A stretch of DNA of 49,791 nucleotides from Candidatus Poribacteria bacterium (GTDB taxonomy: Bacteria > Poribacteria > WGA-4E > WGA-3G), in the NCBI GenBank assembly GCA_022819945.1, contig JAJEGI010000054.1:1-49791 (forward strand). Reading direction: 5' to 3'. Below the pieces are notes generated by a model that was given only the letters and a program-made list of their open reading frames with translations, was not told where the DNA came from and made no database searches. The position numbers were made by a program, and so were the translations under genes. Below are positions 35,785-43,867 of this stretch, in pieces (position 1 is the first letter of the stretch; every line of letters starts with the position of its first letter).

Positions 35785-36264
35785 TTATGTAGTTGTGCGG
35801 ATTTCTTCCGCGGCTTTCAGGACCGCTTCGAGAATCTTTGTGTATCCGGTGCAACGACAGATATTTCCGCCGAGTGCATGTCTGAATTCTTCTTCGGTCC
35901 TATCCGGATTTTCATCTATGAGTGCCTTTGATGCCATAATAAAACCGGGGGTACAGAAACCACACTGATAGCCGCCTGTTTCAATAAACGCCTGTTGGAC
36001 AGGATGAAGTTCACCGTCACCGGCTAAACCTTCAATTGTGGTAATCTCTTTTCCAGAGGCTGTGATACCGAGTACCATACAGGATGTGACGGCTTTACCA
36101 TCAACGATCACGGTGCAGGCACCACAATCTCCGGTGCTGCATCCCTCTTTCGTTCCAGTCAAACCGATCGTATCGCGAAGTACAGCCAGCAAAGTCTTGC
36201 GGGGTTCAATGAGTAGATCGTGTTCGTCACCGTTGATCGTTAGACTGACTGGGAGTTTTGCCAT
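35785..36264 (-). CDS. 2Fe-2S subunit of xanthine dehydrogenase-like enzyme
   Basis: 159 aa from ATG 36264, behind AAGGAG (an upstream in-frame start would add 18 residues overlapping nothing useful). The N-terminal ferredoxin-type cluster is GCSTGDCGACTV plus a later Cys in SCMVLG. The C-terminal alpha-helical cluster is GYQCGFCTPGFIM and GNICRCTGYTKI. All eight ligands are present. It relays electrons from the molybdenum centre to FAD. It lies between the FAD-subunit gene and the zinc-ribbon gene. Confidence 0.92.
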   Translation of the reverse strand: MAKLPVSLTINGDEHDLLIEPRKTLLAVLRDTIGLTGTKEGCSTGDCGACTVIVDGKAVTSCMVLGITASGKEITTIEGLAGDGELHPVQQAFIETGGYQCGFCTPGFIMASKALIDENPDRTEEEFRHALGGNICRCTGYTKILEAVLKAAEEIRTTT

Positions 36265-36371
36265 ATCTTTTCTCCTTGACTTATTGGACGATGCGAGACC
36301 TGAAGGCTCGCCTCGCATTAGATATATTTCAATAGCGAGTTTCGGCTTGCGAGCTGCGCCGAAATGCTATT

Positions 36372-37226
36372 TTATCCGCCTGCTCTTTCTGAAGCTTGTT
36401 CGAGGGTCCGCCTTGTAAGGACATCGACCATTTCTCTGCGGTGTTCGGCGGAGCATCGTAAATCAGATATCGGACTGGATGCAGCTGCCGCTGCTTCACT
36501 GGCTTGTTCGAGCAGTGCTGGTGTCAGTGCGTTCCCTTTTAGGAGCTCCTCCGCCTCTGTTGCGCGAATCGGCGTGGGGGCAACGGCTGCGAGTCCAATT
36601 CGGGCCTCTGTAATTGTCCCGTTGTCCATATTGATAGCCGCGGCGACACCAATAAACGCTAAGTCCATGACTTCGCGGATTTTGTGTTTGATGTAGTGGG
36701 AGCCGGATGCCGGACTCGGTAGCCGAAAGCGTGTAATAATCTCGCCGGGTGTTAGGACAGTCTGTCCGGGTCCCGTAAAAAGTTCGTTGATCGGCACAGT
36801 TCGTTCGCCATCGGCACTTGCGATGTGAACCTGTGCATCGGCGACAAGCAATCCGGCTACGGTGTCCGCTGCGGGAGAGGCATGTGCGATGTTCCCACCG
36901 ACAGTTGCAAGGTTCCGGATTTGGATAGAGCCGATTTCTGCTGCACCTTCCGCTAACGCAGTGTGGTGTTGCAGAATATCTGCGGACAACTCAACTTCGC
37001 GCACCTTCGTCATCGCACCGATGCTGATGCTATTATCGGCTTCAGTGGTGATGCCAGCCAACCCCGGAATTTTCTGTAAACTAATCACAGACTGTGGCGT
37101 TTCGGTGAGTGCCTTCATACCGATAACAAGGTCTGTCCCACCTGCGAGGAGCTGTGCGTGCTCCGCCGCGAATAGGCGAGATGCCTCCGCGAGGGTGGTA
37201 GGTTCAAAAAACTCAAAACTTTTCAA
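36372..37226 (-). CDS. FAD subunit of xanthine dehydrogenase-like enzyme
   Basis: 284 aa. FEPTTLAEASRLFAAEHAQLLAGGTDLVIGMKA and IRNLATVGGNIAHASPAADT are the two FAD-binding stretches of the CoxM/CutM family; a CO-dehydrogenase-type C-terminal domain follows (about 175-280). The start is a TTG at 37226, with GGAGG 7 nt upstream. It is the first gene of the operon. Order M-S-(zinc ribbon)-L differs from the common cox order only by the insertion. Confidence 0.9.
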   Translation of the reverse strand: MKSFEFFEPTTLAEASRLFAAEHAQLLAGGTDLVIGMKALTETPQSVISLQKIPGLAGITTEADNSISIGAMTKVREVELSADILQHHTALAEGAAEIGSIQIRNLATVGGNIAHASPAADTVAGLLVADAQVHIASADGERTVPINELFTGPGQTVLTPGEIITRFRLPSPASGSHYIKHKIREVMDLAFIGVAAAINMDNGTITEARIGLAAVAPTPIRATEAEELLKGNALTPALLEQASEAAAAASSPISDLRCSAEHRREMVDVLTRRTLEQASERAGG

Positions 37227-37360
37227 ATTTAATCCTCCGTATCCTGTTCCTTCTAAAGTAGTACCTTTTGTTTGCTATCTGCTTTCGCACACCCGACAAC
37301 ACATTAAAGGATACCCGATCAAGGGTGCATTTGTCAACCCTAAATTTGCTGAATGCCGCT

Positions 37361-38605
37361 TTATGGAATAGGCCACCCCGGTGTCGGTTCAGTGCGGAGT
37401 GCTTCTATTTCATAAAGTTCTTCTACGCTGATTTCGCGTCCAAGTTTCGCTGACAAGAGCGAACCGCTCATAATCTCCGTAACCTTTAAACCGACATCAC
37501 CATTGCTGACGGGTTGCGCGTCGCTGTTACAGGCGTTGAGAAAATCTCGGAACTTATCAGGGAAGGACTTCTCTGGCAGTTCCAACGGCGTTTCGACGAG
37601 ATTGCCTTGATAACGCCTACGGTTGCCTTGGTCGTCAGTCTCCCACTTCCCTTTCTCAAGAAAGAGTTTATTACCGCTGAACGAACCTTTGGAGCCGAAG
37701 ATGAAAATGCCTTGCGGGTGTTCTGCCAAATTGCCTGCCCAACCGTGCTCATACGTAAAAGACATACCGTTGGTAAACCGGACAAAGATAGATACGTGTT
37801 CCTCGACATCGTTGATCTCTTCACCTGTGTATTCAGGGAGCATACCGCGGTAGGCGATACCGCTGATGGTAGCGGGTTGTGGAGAACCGAGCAGATAAAT
37901 GGAACGGTTGATGTCGTAGACACCTGTATCGTAGACTGTGCCGCCGCCGCTATAGGCGGAATTAAGGAACCATCTGCCGAAACCGAACATATCAACATTC
38001 GGTCTGCCGCGGACGCGGTAACTGGTGAGTCTGCCGTAGTAGACATCGCCAAGTTTTCCAGCGGTGACGTAGTCCCGGATGGCATAACTCGTCGGGTCGA
38101 GGCACGTCCCTCCACTCTGGTATGCGAGTTTAACGCCAGCTGCGTCGCAGGCATCACGCATATTTCTTGCCTCTGTTGCTGTACGTGCCATCGGTTTTTC
38201 ACAGAAGACGTGTTTTCCAGCCTGTGCAGCTGCAACGGTGGGCCCCTCATGGACAAACGGCGGCGTCGCAAGACTGACGGCATCTAAATCGCATTCCTTG
38301 ATCATCTCATTGTAGTCGCTGAAGATTTTAACACCGTTGTCGGCATATTCTGCCCAGAGCGCAGCATTGGCTTTCAATTGTTCGCGTGCTTCCGCGGTCT
38401 CCGCCTTTTCTGCGTCGGTTTTTGCGGTTTCCGCGCGTGACGCTGCGCCCGACAAGACTTCTGCGTGTCGCCGCTTTGCGTTCGCGTCTACTGTATCGCA
38501 AACAGCGACGATTTCGGCGTGCTGCGGATGTGCGAGGTATCCGTTGACGTGTGAACCCGATATCATACCGCACCCGATAATTCCGATTTTAATCCGTTTT
38601 GCCAT
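37361..38605 (-). CDS. Gfo/Idh/MocA family oxidoreductase
   Basis: 414 aa from ATG 38605, with AAGGAG 7 nt upstream. The N-terminal Rossmann fold is IKIGIIGCGMISGSHVNGYLAHPQH, and the EKP motif appears as AGKHVFCEKPMARTATEARNM. An unusual Ala/Glu-rich helical insert (about 48-75) sits between the second strand and the rest of the Rossmann fold, and the C-terminal beta-sheet domain follows (about 160-400). It likely oxidises or reduces a sugar or inositol with NAD(P). The upstream side carries the 93-bp inverted-repeat element. Confidence 0.88.
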   Translation of the reverse strand: MAKRIKIGIIGCGMISGSHVNGYLAHPQHAEIVAVCDTVDANAKRRHAEVLSGAASRAETAKTDAEKAETAEAREQLKANAALWAEYADNGVKIFSDYNEMIKECDLDAVSLATPPFVHEGPTVAAAQAGKHVFCEKPMARTATEARNMRDACDAAGVKLAYQSGGTCLDPTSYAIRDYVTAGKLGDVYYGRLTSYRVRGRPNVDMFGFGRWFLNSAYSGGGTVYDTGVYDINRSIYLLGSPQPATISGIAYRGMLPEYTGEEINDVEEHVSIFVRFTNGMSFTYEHGWAGNLAEHPQGIFIFGSKGSFSGNKLFLEKGKWETDDQGNRRRYQGNLVETPLELPEKSFPDKFRDFLNACNSDAQPVSNGDVGLKVTEIMSGSLLSAKLGREISVEELYEIEALRTEPTPGWPIP

Positions 38606-38640
38606 TATCATGCTCCTTGGTCGCTTTTTCGCAAAGTAAA

Positions 38641-38733
38641 TAGGACTTACGCAATTTTCTTATGAATCACTCTTATCACACGCCGCTGGCGAGGTTTGAA
38701 ACCTCGCCAGCAATGGCGGGTGCGTAAGTCCTA
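38641..38733. mobile_element. 93-bp MITE-like element with perfect TIRs
   Basis: TAGGACTTACGCA (38641-38653) and TGCGTAAGTCCTA (38721-38733) are perfect 13-bp inverted repeats, flanked by AGTAAA on both sides (38635-38640 and 38734-38739), a likely 6-bp target duplication. Inside is a 27-bp perfect hairpin (38685-38711, GCTGGCGAGGTTT stem). The termini match the element at 32788-32885, but the interior does not. Confidence 0.7.
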
Positions 38734-38790
38734 AGTAAAGTTTCTAAAAGGAATTCTTCGCTTAAGATTGTCGTTATCAAGAAATCGTTC

Positions 38791-39456
38791 CTACAATGAA
38801 CCCGATGGCGAGGCTCCGGCACCCACTTTGACGTGTGTATCTGCCAACTGGACTTCTACGTGGGCAATACACTCTTGGAGGTTCTTAAACGGAGAACTTG
38901 GATAGGATTCTATGCTGAAATTCAGGTCGTTCTCGCCGAAGGTTACCATATCCACACCCGGTTTTGCCAATTTTTGGACGTTAATCACCGCATCAACAGA
39001 CTCAATTTGTAAGATGAGGATACCGGTGTTGTTCCACCATTCGGCATATTCAAGGCGATCCATGCCACGGTCAATGCCGTATCCGCTACTGGGCCCCCAA
39101 CTCCGTTTTCCCTTCTGTGGATAGTAGAAGGCATCGATGGCTTCATCCACCGTTTCAATTTTCTCAACCTGTGGCACGACAATGGCAAGCGGACCTAAAT
39201 CCAACAGATTGCCGATCAGGTAAGCATTTCGGGTGTGTTTGATGCGAAGTTGCACACCGATGTCAAATTCGTTTGCTAACTTGCAATATTCGACGAGTTT
39301 GTCTTCATTCGCCGGTCCATGCTGGTGATCGGTTCCGATTAAATCGTAGTCGCCTTGGCTGAGAACGGCTTCCATCTCGTCGCGGGTGCAGCCGAAAGGC
39401 ACACCACCGGCGATCTTAATCGGTTCTTTATTATGGATACGTTGTTTTAAGGACAT
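38791..39456 (-). CDS. HpcH/HpaI aldolase family protein
   Basis: 221 aa from ATG 39456, after AGGAGG with 9-nt spacing. YDLIGTDHQHGPANEDK holds the catalytic His, GPLAIVVPQVEKIETVDEAIDAFYYPQKGKRSWGP is the metal/substrate loop, and LQIESVDAVINV and DMVTFGENDLNFS carry the Glu and Asp metal ligands. These belong to class II 2-keto-3-deoxy sugar acid aldolases. It is somewhat shorter than the usual 250-260 aa; the C-terminal swapped helix region looks reduced. It would split a 2-keto-3-deoxy acid into pyruvate and an aldehyde, fitting the adjacent sugar oxidoreductase. Confidence 0.8.
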   Translation of the reverse strand: MSLKQRIHNKEPIKIAGGVPFGCTRDEMEAVLSQGDYDLIGTDHQHGPANEDKLVEYCKLANEFDIGVQLRIKHTRNAYLIGNLLDLGPLAIVVPQVEKIETVDEAIDAFYYPQKGKRSWGPSSGYGIDRGMDRLEYAEWWNNTGILILQIESVDAVINVQKLAKPGVDMVTFGENDLNFSIESYPSSPFKNLQECIAHVEVQLADTHVKVGAGASPSGSL

Positions 39457-39625
39457 GGAGATGACCTCCTTGGGGTTCAACCAGATTATGATGTCTATTA
39501 TAGGGGTTCCCAGATTTTTGTCAAGCGTCTTGTATTTTTCTTCAGAGGTATTCAATTTCCGTTCTTTAGCATTTTCGCGTAGACATCGTGAGCACAGCTC
39601 GCTCCTACAGAGGAAGCATTGGTAT

Positions 39626-39758
39626 CAGGGTCATTCAATTGTCCATTTTTCGATCGATTTTTCACCCACCAGGCCCGGTAGGTTCGGTTTCCTAACCGAA
39701 CCGGATTCTTGAAAAAAAGACGTGAAACCCAATAATTTCTTAAAATTGAATGACCCTG
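39626..39758. mobile_element. 133-bp MITE with 15-bp TIRs and 10-bp TSD
   Basis: CAGGGTCATTCAATT (39626-39640) and AATTGAATGACCCTG (39744-39758) are perfect inverted ends. The bases GCATTGGTAT occur immediately outside both ends (39616-39625, 39759-39768), a perfect 10-bp target-site duplication. It encodes no protein; inside is a GGTTCGGTT/AACCGAACC hairpin (39681-39702). TSD length is compatible with mobilisation by an ISAs1-like transposase (inference). The rest of the 391-bp gap (39457-39847) holds a GCTCGCTCCTACAG fragment and the promoter below. Confidence 0.8.
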
Positions 39759-39777
39759 GCATTGGTATTCTGAAGTC

Positions 39778-39806
39778 TTGAAAATTTTGCCGAATTCTGC
39801 TAATCT
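39778..39806 (+). promoter_or_regulatory. Sigma-70 promoter next to the MITE
   Basis: TTGAAA (39778-39783), 17-bp spacer ending TGC, TAATCT (39801-39806), about 40 nt before the dioxygenase ATG at 39848. The -35 box is 9 bp from the MITE target duplication. Confidence 0.55.
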
Positions 39807-39847
39807 GTATTCTCAAGACATTCTGGAACTGCGGAGAAAGGAAATTA

Positions 39848-40678
39848 ATGTATACCATCCATTCCACTTTGACGGAAGAGGAGAAGTGGTACTTCGATTT
39901 ACACGGATTTCTCGTTTTGCGGAATATCATTCCAAAAGACGCAATTGAAGAGATGCTAAAGGTGCTTCAGCATTGGTTGACAATCGATGAAACCGACATC
40001 CCGCCACCGCTTGACCGTGGACGACAGGAGCCTTGCAAAACACACATCGGTCATATCCAATATGGACACCATCTCTTTCAAGACCTTGCGATGAATCCTG
40101 GGATTATGCGGGTTGTGGCGGGGTTGACCATGAACGCGCCGCGCCTGTTTCATTGCAATTTTACGATGATGACCAAGCACGATGCGCCGCAACACTTTCA
40201 TCGTGATGATAGTGGGTTCAAATTCCCACCGGGTTTCCGTAATCCACACAACGATTATCAAGCCGCTGCTGGACATATCTATTGTAGTCATATTGCGACG
40301 TGGGTAGCTTTGGTGGATGTGCCACCCGGAACAGGTTTTTGCCTCGTTCCCGGTAGTCATAAATCTCTGTTTCAGACACCAGCGCATTTGCCTGTGCGGC
40401 ACGATCCGCCAACTTCGATTACGCTCCCGATGACGGCAGGTGATGTGGCAATCTTTTCGACAAACCTACTTCACGATGCAAGCCCGTGGACAGAGGATTA
40501 CCCGCGGATGAATATCTTTCAACGTTACCAATTAAGTGCCTATTTTAATGAAACAGGAAAGGGTGGTTATCCACTTGATGAGCATCGCGATAAAATCTCG
40601 GATGCACAATATGAACTGGAATCGTTATCAAAAACGGTGAAAGCGGCGGTAAAGCCTATTTTGCCGAATGGAGGTTAA
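39848..40678 (+). CDS. Phytanoyl-CoA dioxygenase family protein
   Basis: 276 aa, Fe(II)/2-oxoglutarate oxygenase fold. The N-terminus EEEKWYFDLHGFLVLRNIIPKDAIEEML is the usual PhyH start. The iron triad is visible: HFHRDD (HxD) near residue 120 and the distal His in LLHDASPWTEDYPRMN, followed by the Arg that binds 2-oxoglutarate. CLVPGSHKSLFQTP is the conserved loop between. It should hydroxylate a small organic substrate. ATG 39848 follows GGAGAAAGGA. The SDR gene starts 2 bp after its stop. Confidence 0.9.
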   Translation: MYTIHSTLTEEEKWYFDLHGFLVLRNIIPKDAIEEMLKVLQHWLTIDETDIPPPLDRGRQEPCKTHIGHIQYGHHLFQDLAMNPGIMRVVAGLTMNAPRLFHCNFTMMTKHDAPQHFHRDDSGFKFPPGFRNPHNDYQAAAGHIYCSHIATWVALVDVPPGTGFCLVPGSHKSLFQTPAHLPVRHDPPTSITLPMTAGDVAIFSTNLLHDASPWTEDYPRMNIFQRYQLSAYFNETGKGGYPLDEHRDKISDAQYELESLSKTVKAAVKPILPNGG

Positions 40679-40680
40679 GA

Positions 40681-41442
40681 ATGCGTTTAGAGGGACAAGT
40701 CTGTATTATTACGGGTGGTGGCAGTGGTATCGGTCGCGGTGCTGCACTCACGATGGCAGCAGACGGAGCGACGGTTGTCATTATCGGTAGAACGGAATCG
40801 AAATTGACATCTGTTAAAGCCGAAGTTGAGGCAGCAGGCGGAACAGCAACGAGTTATGCCCTTGATGTGGCTGACTACGATGCTGTTGAACGGATGGCTG
40901 CCGATGTAGTTGATAAATATGGGCGGATTGATGTGCTTGTGAACAACGCTGGACACAGTTCACATAACCGGCGGCTCCTCAATACAACACCTGAAGAGGC
41001 ACGCTCGGTGATTGATTCAAATCTGATCGGTACGTTTTACTGTACGCGGGCGGTTGTACCGACGATGTTGAAAGCGAAATCGGGAACAATTATCAATATC
41101 TCGTCGCTCGCGGCGGTGACTCCAGGTCCGTTTAGCGGTTACGCTTACGGTGCCGCGAAGGCTGGCGTTATCAATTTCACTGAATTTCTTAATGCTGATT
41201 TACGGAACACAGGTATCCGTGCAAGCGTCGTGGTCCCTGGCGAGGTTGCAACGCCGATTCTGGACAATCGTCCGATTCCTCCGGATGCGGATGCCCGCGC
41301 GACGATGGTAGACGTAGACGAAACCTCAGCGGCGATTTTACTGATCGCAACGCTACCGCAGCGGAGTAACATCCCAGAATTGGTTATCCGCCCGACGATG
41401 CATCGGAATATGACCGATGAAGTCGTCGAATTGGACGATTGA
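40681..41442 (+). CDS. Short-chain dehydrogenase/reductase
   Basis: 253 aa, classical SDR. The NAD(P) motif is ITGGGSGIGRG (about 10-20), NNAG is in VLVNNAGHSS, catalytic Ser is in IINISSLAAV, and YAYGAAKAG gives the Tyr-x-x-x-Lys. The C-terminal substrate loop has VVPGEVATPILDNRP. It would oxidise or reduce an alcohol/carbonyl, perhaps the product of the coupled dioxygenase (2-bp spacing). It converges with the DUF3179 gene: the stops are adjacent with no intergenic base. Confidence 0.92.
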   Translation: MRLEGQVCIITGGGSGIGRGAALTMAADGATVVIIGRTESKLTSVKAEVEAAGGTATSYALDVADYDAVERMAADVVDKYGRIDVLVNNAGHSSHNRRLLNTTPEEARSVIDSNLIGTFYCTRAVVPTMLKAKSGTIINISSLAAVTPGPFSGYAYGAAKAGVINFTEFLNADLRNTGIRASVVVPGEVATPILDNRPIPPDADARATMVDVDETSAAILLIATLPQRSNIPELVIRPTMHRNMTDEVVELDD

Positions 41443-42483
41443 TTATTGATTGTAAATTGTCGTTTCGGGATAGTAGCGCGCCCACGCGAACCAGTAGATG
41501 TTGACAGCCGGTAACCGTTCCAAGTGCGCCCCTTTCTCGTTGCCGGATGTTGCTTCACCTGTGACAGTATTCCAGCGTGTTCCGGTGTTATCTTCTACAA
41601 AATGTCCCTCTTGCGGACTAAAGGTGCGCACATCCTTCGCCACGTTCCGCCTAAAGACTGTTGTTGCAAAGGATGCTTTATCATGAAAAATAAGAAGGGG
41701 CACCTCGCCAAGCATATCGTTGATTACGGCAGTTTCGGTGAAGTGCGTTAACGGATACGCGCGGAACTGCGTTGTGCCATTTTTTGCTGGTGCTTGGACA
41801 CCGATGACGAGGGATTTATTAGGCAACCTATTATCGGTATATTCCATTCCGCTGACACCGGCGCGCTGGCTGGCGTGATAATTTGCGTAGTTATCTCGGC
41901 TTATACTTTCACGCATCCCACCTACAGTAGGCACAGATAACACCTGAGTTGCTGGATAGTTTAGCTGCCATGTTTTCCATGCGATCTGCGGCATGGAGAC
42001 GAGCAATTTCAACCGCTTACCTTTCAGCGGTCCTTGTATCGCTTCTCCCGTGATATGCGACCAGAGGGAACGGGTCTGATGGTCGTACATCAAGAGCGCG
42101 TCCCGCCATAATTTACCGCTGACACCGAAGGTATACGTTTTACCGTCAAGATCCCGGCTATACACGATAGCCGTTTTGCAGAGTGGTCACCACGTCGTGG
42201 CGATGTTCATTCCACCGACAACATCGTTAACGATCTCATGTCCGTTTAGCAGATAGAGTGAATAGGCATGGCTTTCGCCGTTGAAGGTTACGCCGATAAC
42301 GGGGGCATCTGGGTCTAATTCTGCTGCACCGGCAGAAACGAATTGTGGTTCTGTGATAGCAGGGATCGCATCGAAGGGCAGTAGCGTACGGATTACGTCG
42401 TCGCTGTAAGCTTCATGATCCTCGGCACTTGCACAGGCTGGAGTGGCAAGTAGGAGTATGAGGATGAGTGTGTAGTTTTTCAT
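41443..42483 (-). CDS. DUF3179 protein, predicted selenoprotein (Sec at TGA 42187-42189)
   Basis: 346 aa read through one in-frame TGA. The signal peptide MKNYTLILILLLATPACASA (1-20) exports it. Before the TGA: APVIGVTFNGESHAYSLYLL and NGHEIVNDVVGGM; after it: PLCKTAIVYSRD, KTYTFGVSGKLWRDALLMYD and SLWSHITGEA. This is DUF3179, whose members normally read TWCPLCGTAIVY. Here the codons run T-W-TGA-P-L-C, so the TGA replaces the first Cys of CPLC and Sec would give a UxxC redox pair. Both halves are in one frame and nothing is missing. A SECIS-like stem-loop follows (42155-42173). A Cys-to-stop mutation is the alternative. An automatic caller would split it into a 98-aa and a 240-aa gene. ATG 42483 follows AAGGAAA. 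Confidence 0.8.
42155..42189 (-). promoter_or_regulatory. SECIS-like stem-loop with its UGA codon
   Basis: After the TGA (42189-42187) come 13 nt, then CGGCTAT (42173-42167), loop CGTGT (42166-42162), and ATAGCCG (42161-42155): a perfect 7-bp stem and 5-nt loop. The loop begins 20 nt after the UGA and has G at its second position, inside the published limits for bacterial SECIS (apical loop about 16-37 nt from UGA, G among the first two loop bases). Confidence 0.7.
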
Positions 42484-42635
42484 GATCTTTTCCTTGTTTT
42501 TGGTATAAATGTGTGATGGTATTGCTTTTTATTACATCACTTACGTTAACGATAAACGGCATTATTAACGTTTACACCACCTTCTGAATCGCGGATTACA
42601 CAGATTACGCGAATTTTAAGGAATCTGCTTAAAGG

Positions 42636-42664
42636 TTGGCACAAAATCAAAGACATGCTATAAT
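42636..42664 (+). promoter_or_regulatory. Sigma-70 promoter for the M42 peptidase
   Basis: TTGGCA (42636-42641), 17-bp spacer ending TGC, TATAAT (42659-42664), about 40 nt before ATG 42704, which has AAAGGAA upstream. Confidence 0.75.
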
Positions 42665-42703
42665 GCTTTCAAATTATAGCACAGTTGGTAAAGGAACGCA
42701 ACA

Positions 42704-43774
42704 ATGAATGAAACTTCGATTGAACTACTTAAATCATTAACACAAGCGGATGGGATCCCGGGATATGAGGGAGAAGTGCGGGATGTTTTTCGCGAAAAAG
42801 TCTCCGGTGTTGGTCCTATTGGGACGGACAAATTGGGGAGTATCTTCTGCACACGCGCTGGAAGTGCTGAACACCCACGCATCGTGCTCGATTCACATTT
42901 AGACGAGATCGGTTTCGTCGTGCAAAATGTCACGGATAACGGATTCGTCAAGTTTCTACCGCTCGGTGGATGGTGGGCACATACACTGTTGGCACAACGC
43001 GTCAATATCACAACGAAATTAGGCAAAGTACCGGGCGTTATCGGTTCTACACCACCGCACCTGCTTTCAGGAGCCCGTGATAAAGTCTTGGATATAAAAG
43101 ACCTGTTTATCGACATCGGTGCGGAAAGCGAGGAACAAGCGAGAGAAGAATATGGTGTCGTCACTGGGTGTCCGATCGCCCCGTACGGCCCCTTTATGCG
43201 ATTGAAAAATGACAAATTGCTCACTGCGAAAGCATTTGATAATCGCGTCGGTGTTGCGATCGTGATTGACGCACTTTTGCAACTCGACGAACATCCAAAC
43301 ACCGTTATCGGGGCGGGGAGTGTTCAGGAAGAAATCGGTCTGCGAGGCGCGAAAACGATGGCAGCAAGCGTGGAACCTGATCTCGCGATTATACTTGAGG
43401 GACCGCCTGGCGATGATACCCCGGGCTTAAGCGTCGGAAATACACAAGGAAAACTTGGCGACGGCGTACAAATTCGGATAATTGATTCTTCAATGATTGT
43501 CAATCCGAAATTAGCGGATTTTGTGGTTGAGACAGCGAAGCAACATGAGATTCCGTATCAATTAGGGGTGCGTCAATCGGGTGGCACGGATGGTGGGGCA
43601 ATCCATCAATTCGGTAGAGGTGTGCCGTCCGTTGTGCTCGGGGTGCCATCGCGTTATATCCATAGCCATGTCTCAATTATCAACATTGATGACTACAACG
43701 CAGCGTTGGATTTGACGATGCATCTTGTGCGTGAAATTGACGCATCTGTTTGGGAAGGATTTCTGTTCGATTAG
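42704..43774 (+). CDS. M42 family metalloaminopeptidase
   Basis: 356 aa, typical of M42 glutamyl aminopeptidases/FrvX-type proteins. VLDSHLDEIGFVV carries the first metal His, LLTAKAFDNRVGVAIVIDAL the bridging Asp, SVQEEIGLRGA the catalytic Glu pair, and GGTDGGAIHQFGRGVPSVVLGVPSRYIHSHVS the C-terminal metal His. It removes N-terminal residues from peptides as a large cytoplasmic oligomer. It has its own strong promoter and stands alone from the dioxygenase group. Confidence 0.9.
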   Translation: MNETSIELLKSLTQADGIPGYEGEVRDVFREKVSGVGPIGTDKLGSIFCTRAGSAEHPRIVLDSHLDEIGFVVQNVTDNGFVKFLPLGGWWAHTLLAQRVNITTKLGKVPGVIGSTPPHLLSGARDKVLDIKDLFIDIGAESEEQAREEYGVVTGCPIAPYGPFMRLKNDKLLTAKAFDNRVGVAIVIDALLQLDEHPNTVIGAGSVQEEIGLRGAKTMAASVEPDLAIILEGPPGDDTPGLSVGNTQGKLGDGVQIRIIDSSMIVNPKLADFVVETAKQHEIPYQLGVRQSGGTDGGAIHQFGRGVPSVVLGVPSRYIHSHVSIINIDDYNAALDLTMHLVREIDASVWEGFLFD

Positions 43775-43867
43775 GTAATTTTTTCGCTTCTGAAATCCAG
43801 TGTGTTGGAAAGCTGGAAGTTTGGAAGTTTGGAAGCGTGATAGGAGACGACCTTTGGAGGATAAATC

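Noticed and set aside
37514..38287. 257-aa and 265-aa frames overlapping the Gfo/Idh gene
   Set aside because: Both are alternative frames of a well-conserved oxidoreductase gene and match no family.
41443..42165. Separate 240-aa gene starting at GTG 42165
   Set aside because: The start would fall in the loop of the SECIS-like hairpin and has no ribosome binding site; it is the second part of the DUF3179 gene read through TGA.
41443..42483. Genome-wide recoding of TGA as an amino acid
   Set aside because: Other genes in the window end cleanly at TGA (for example 41440-41442 and 47782-47784), and only this one TGA is internal.
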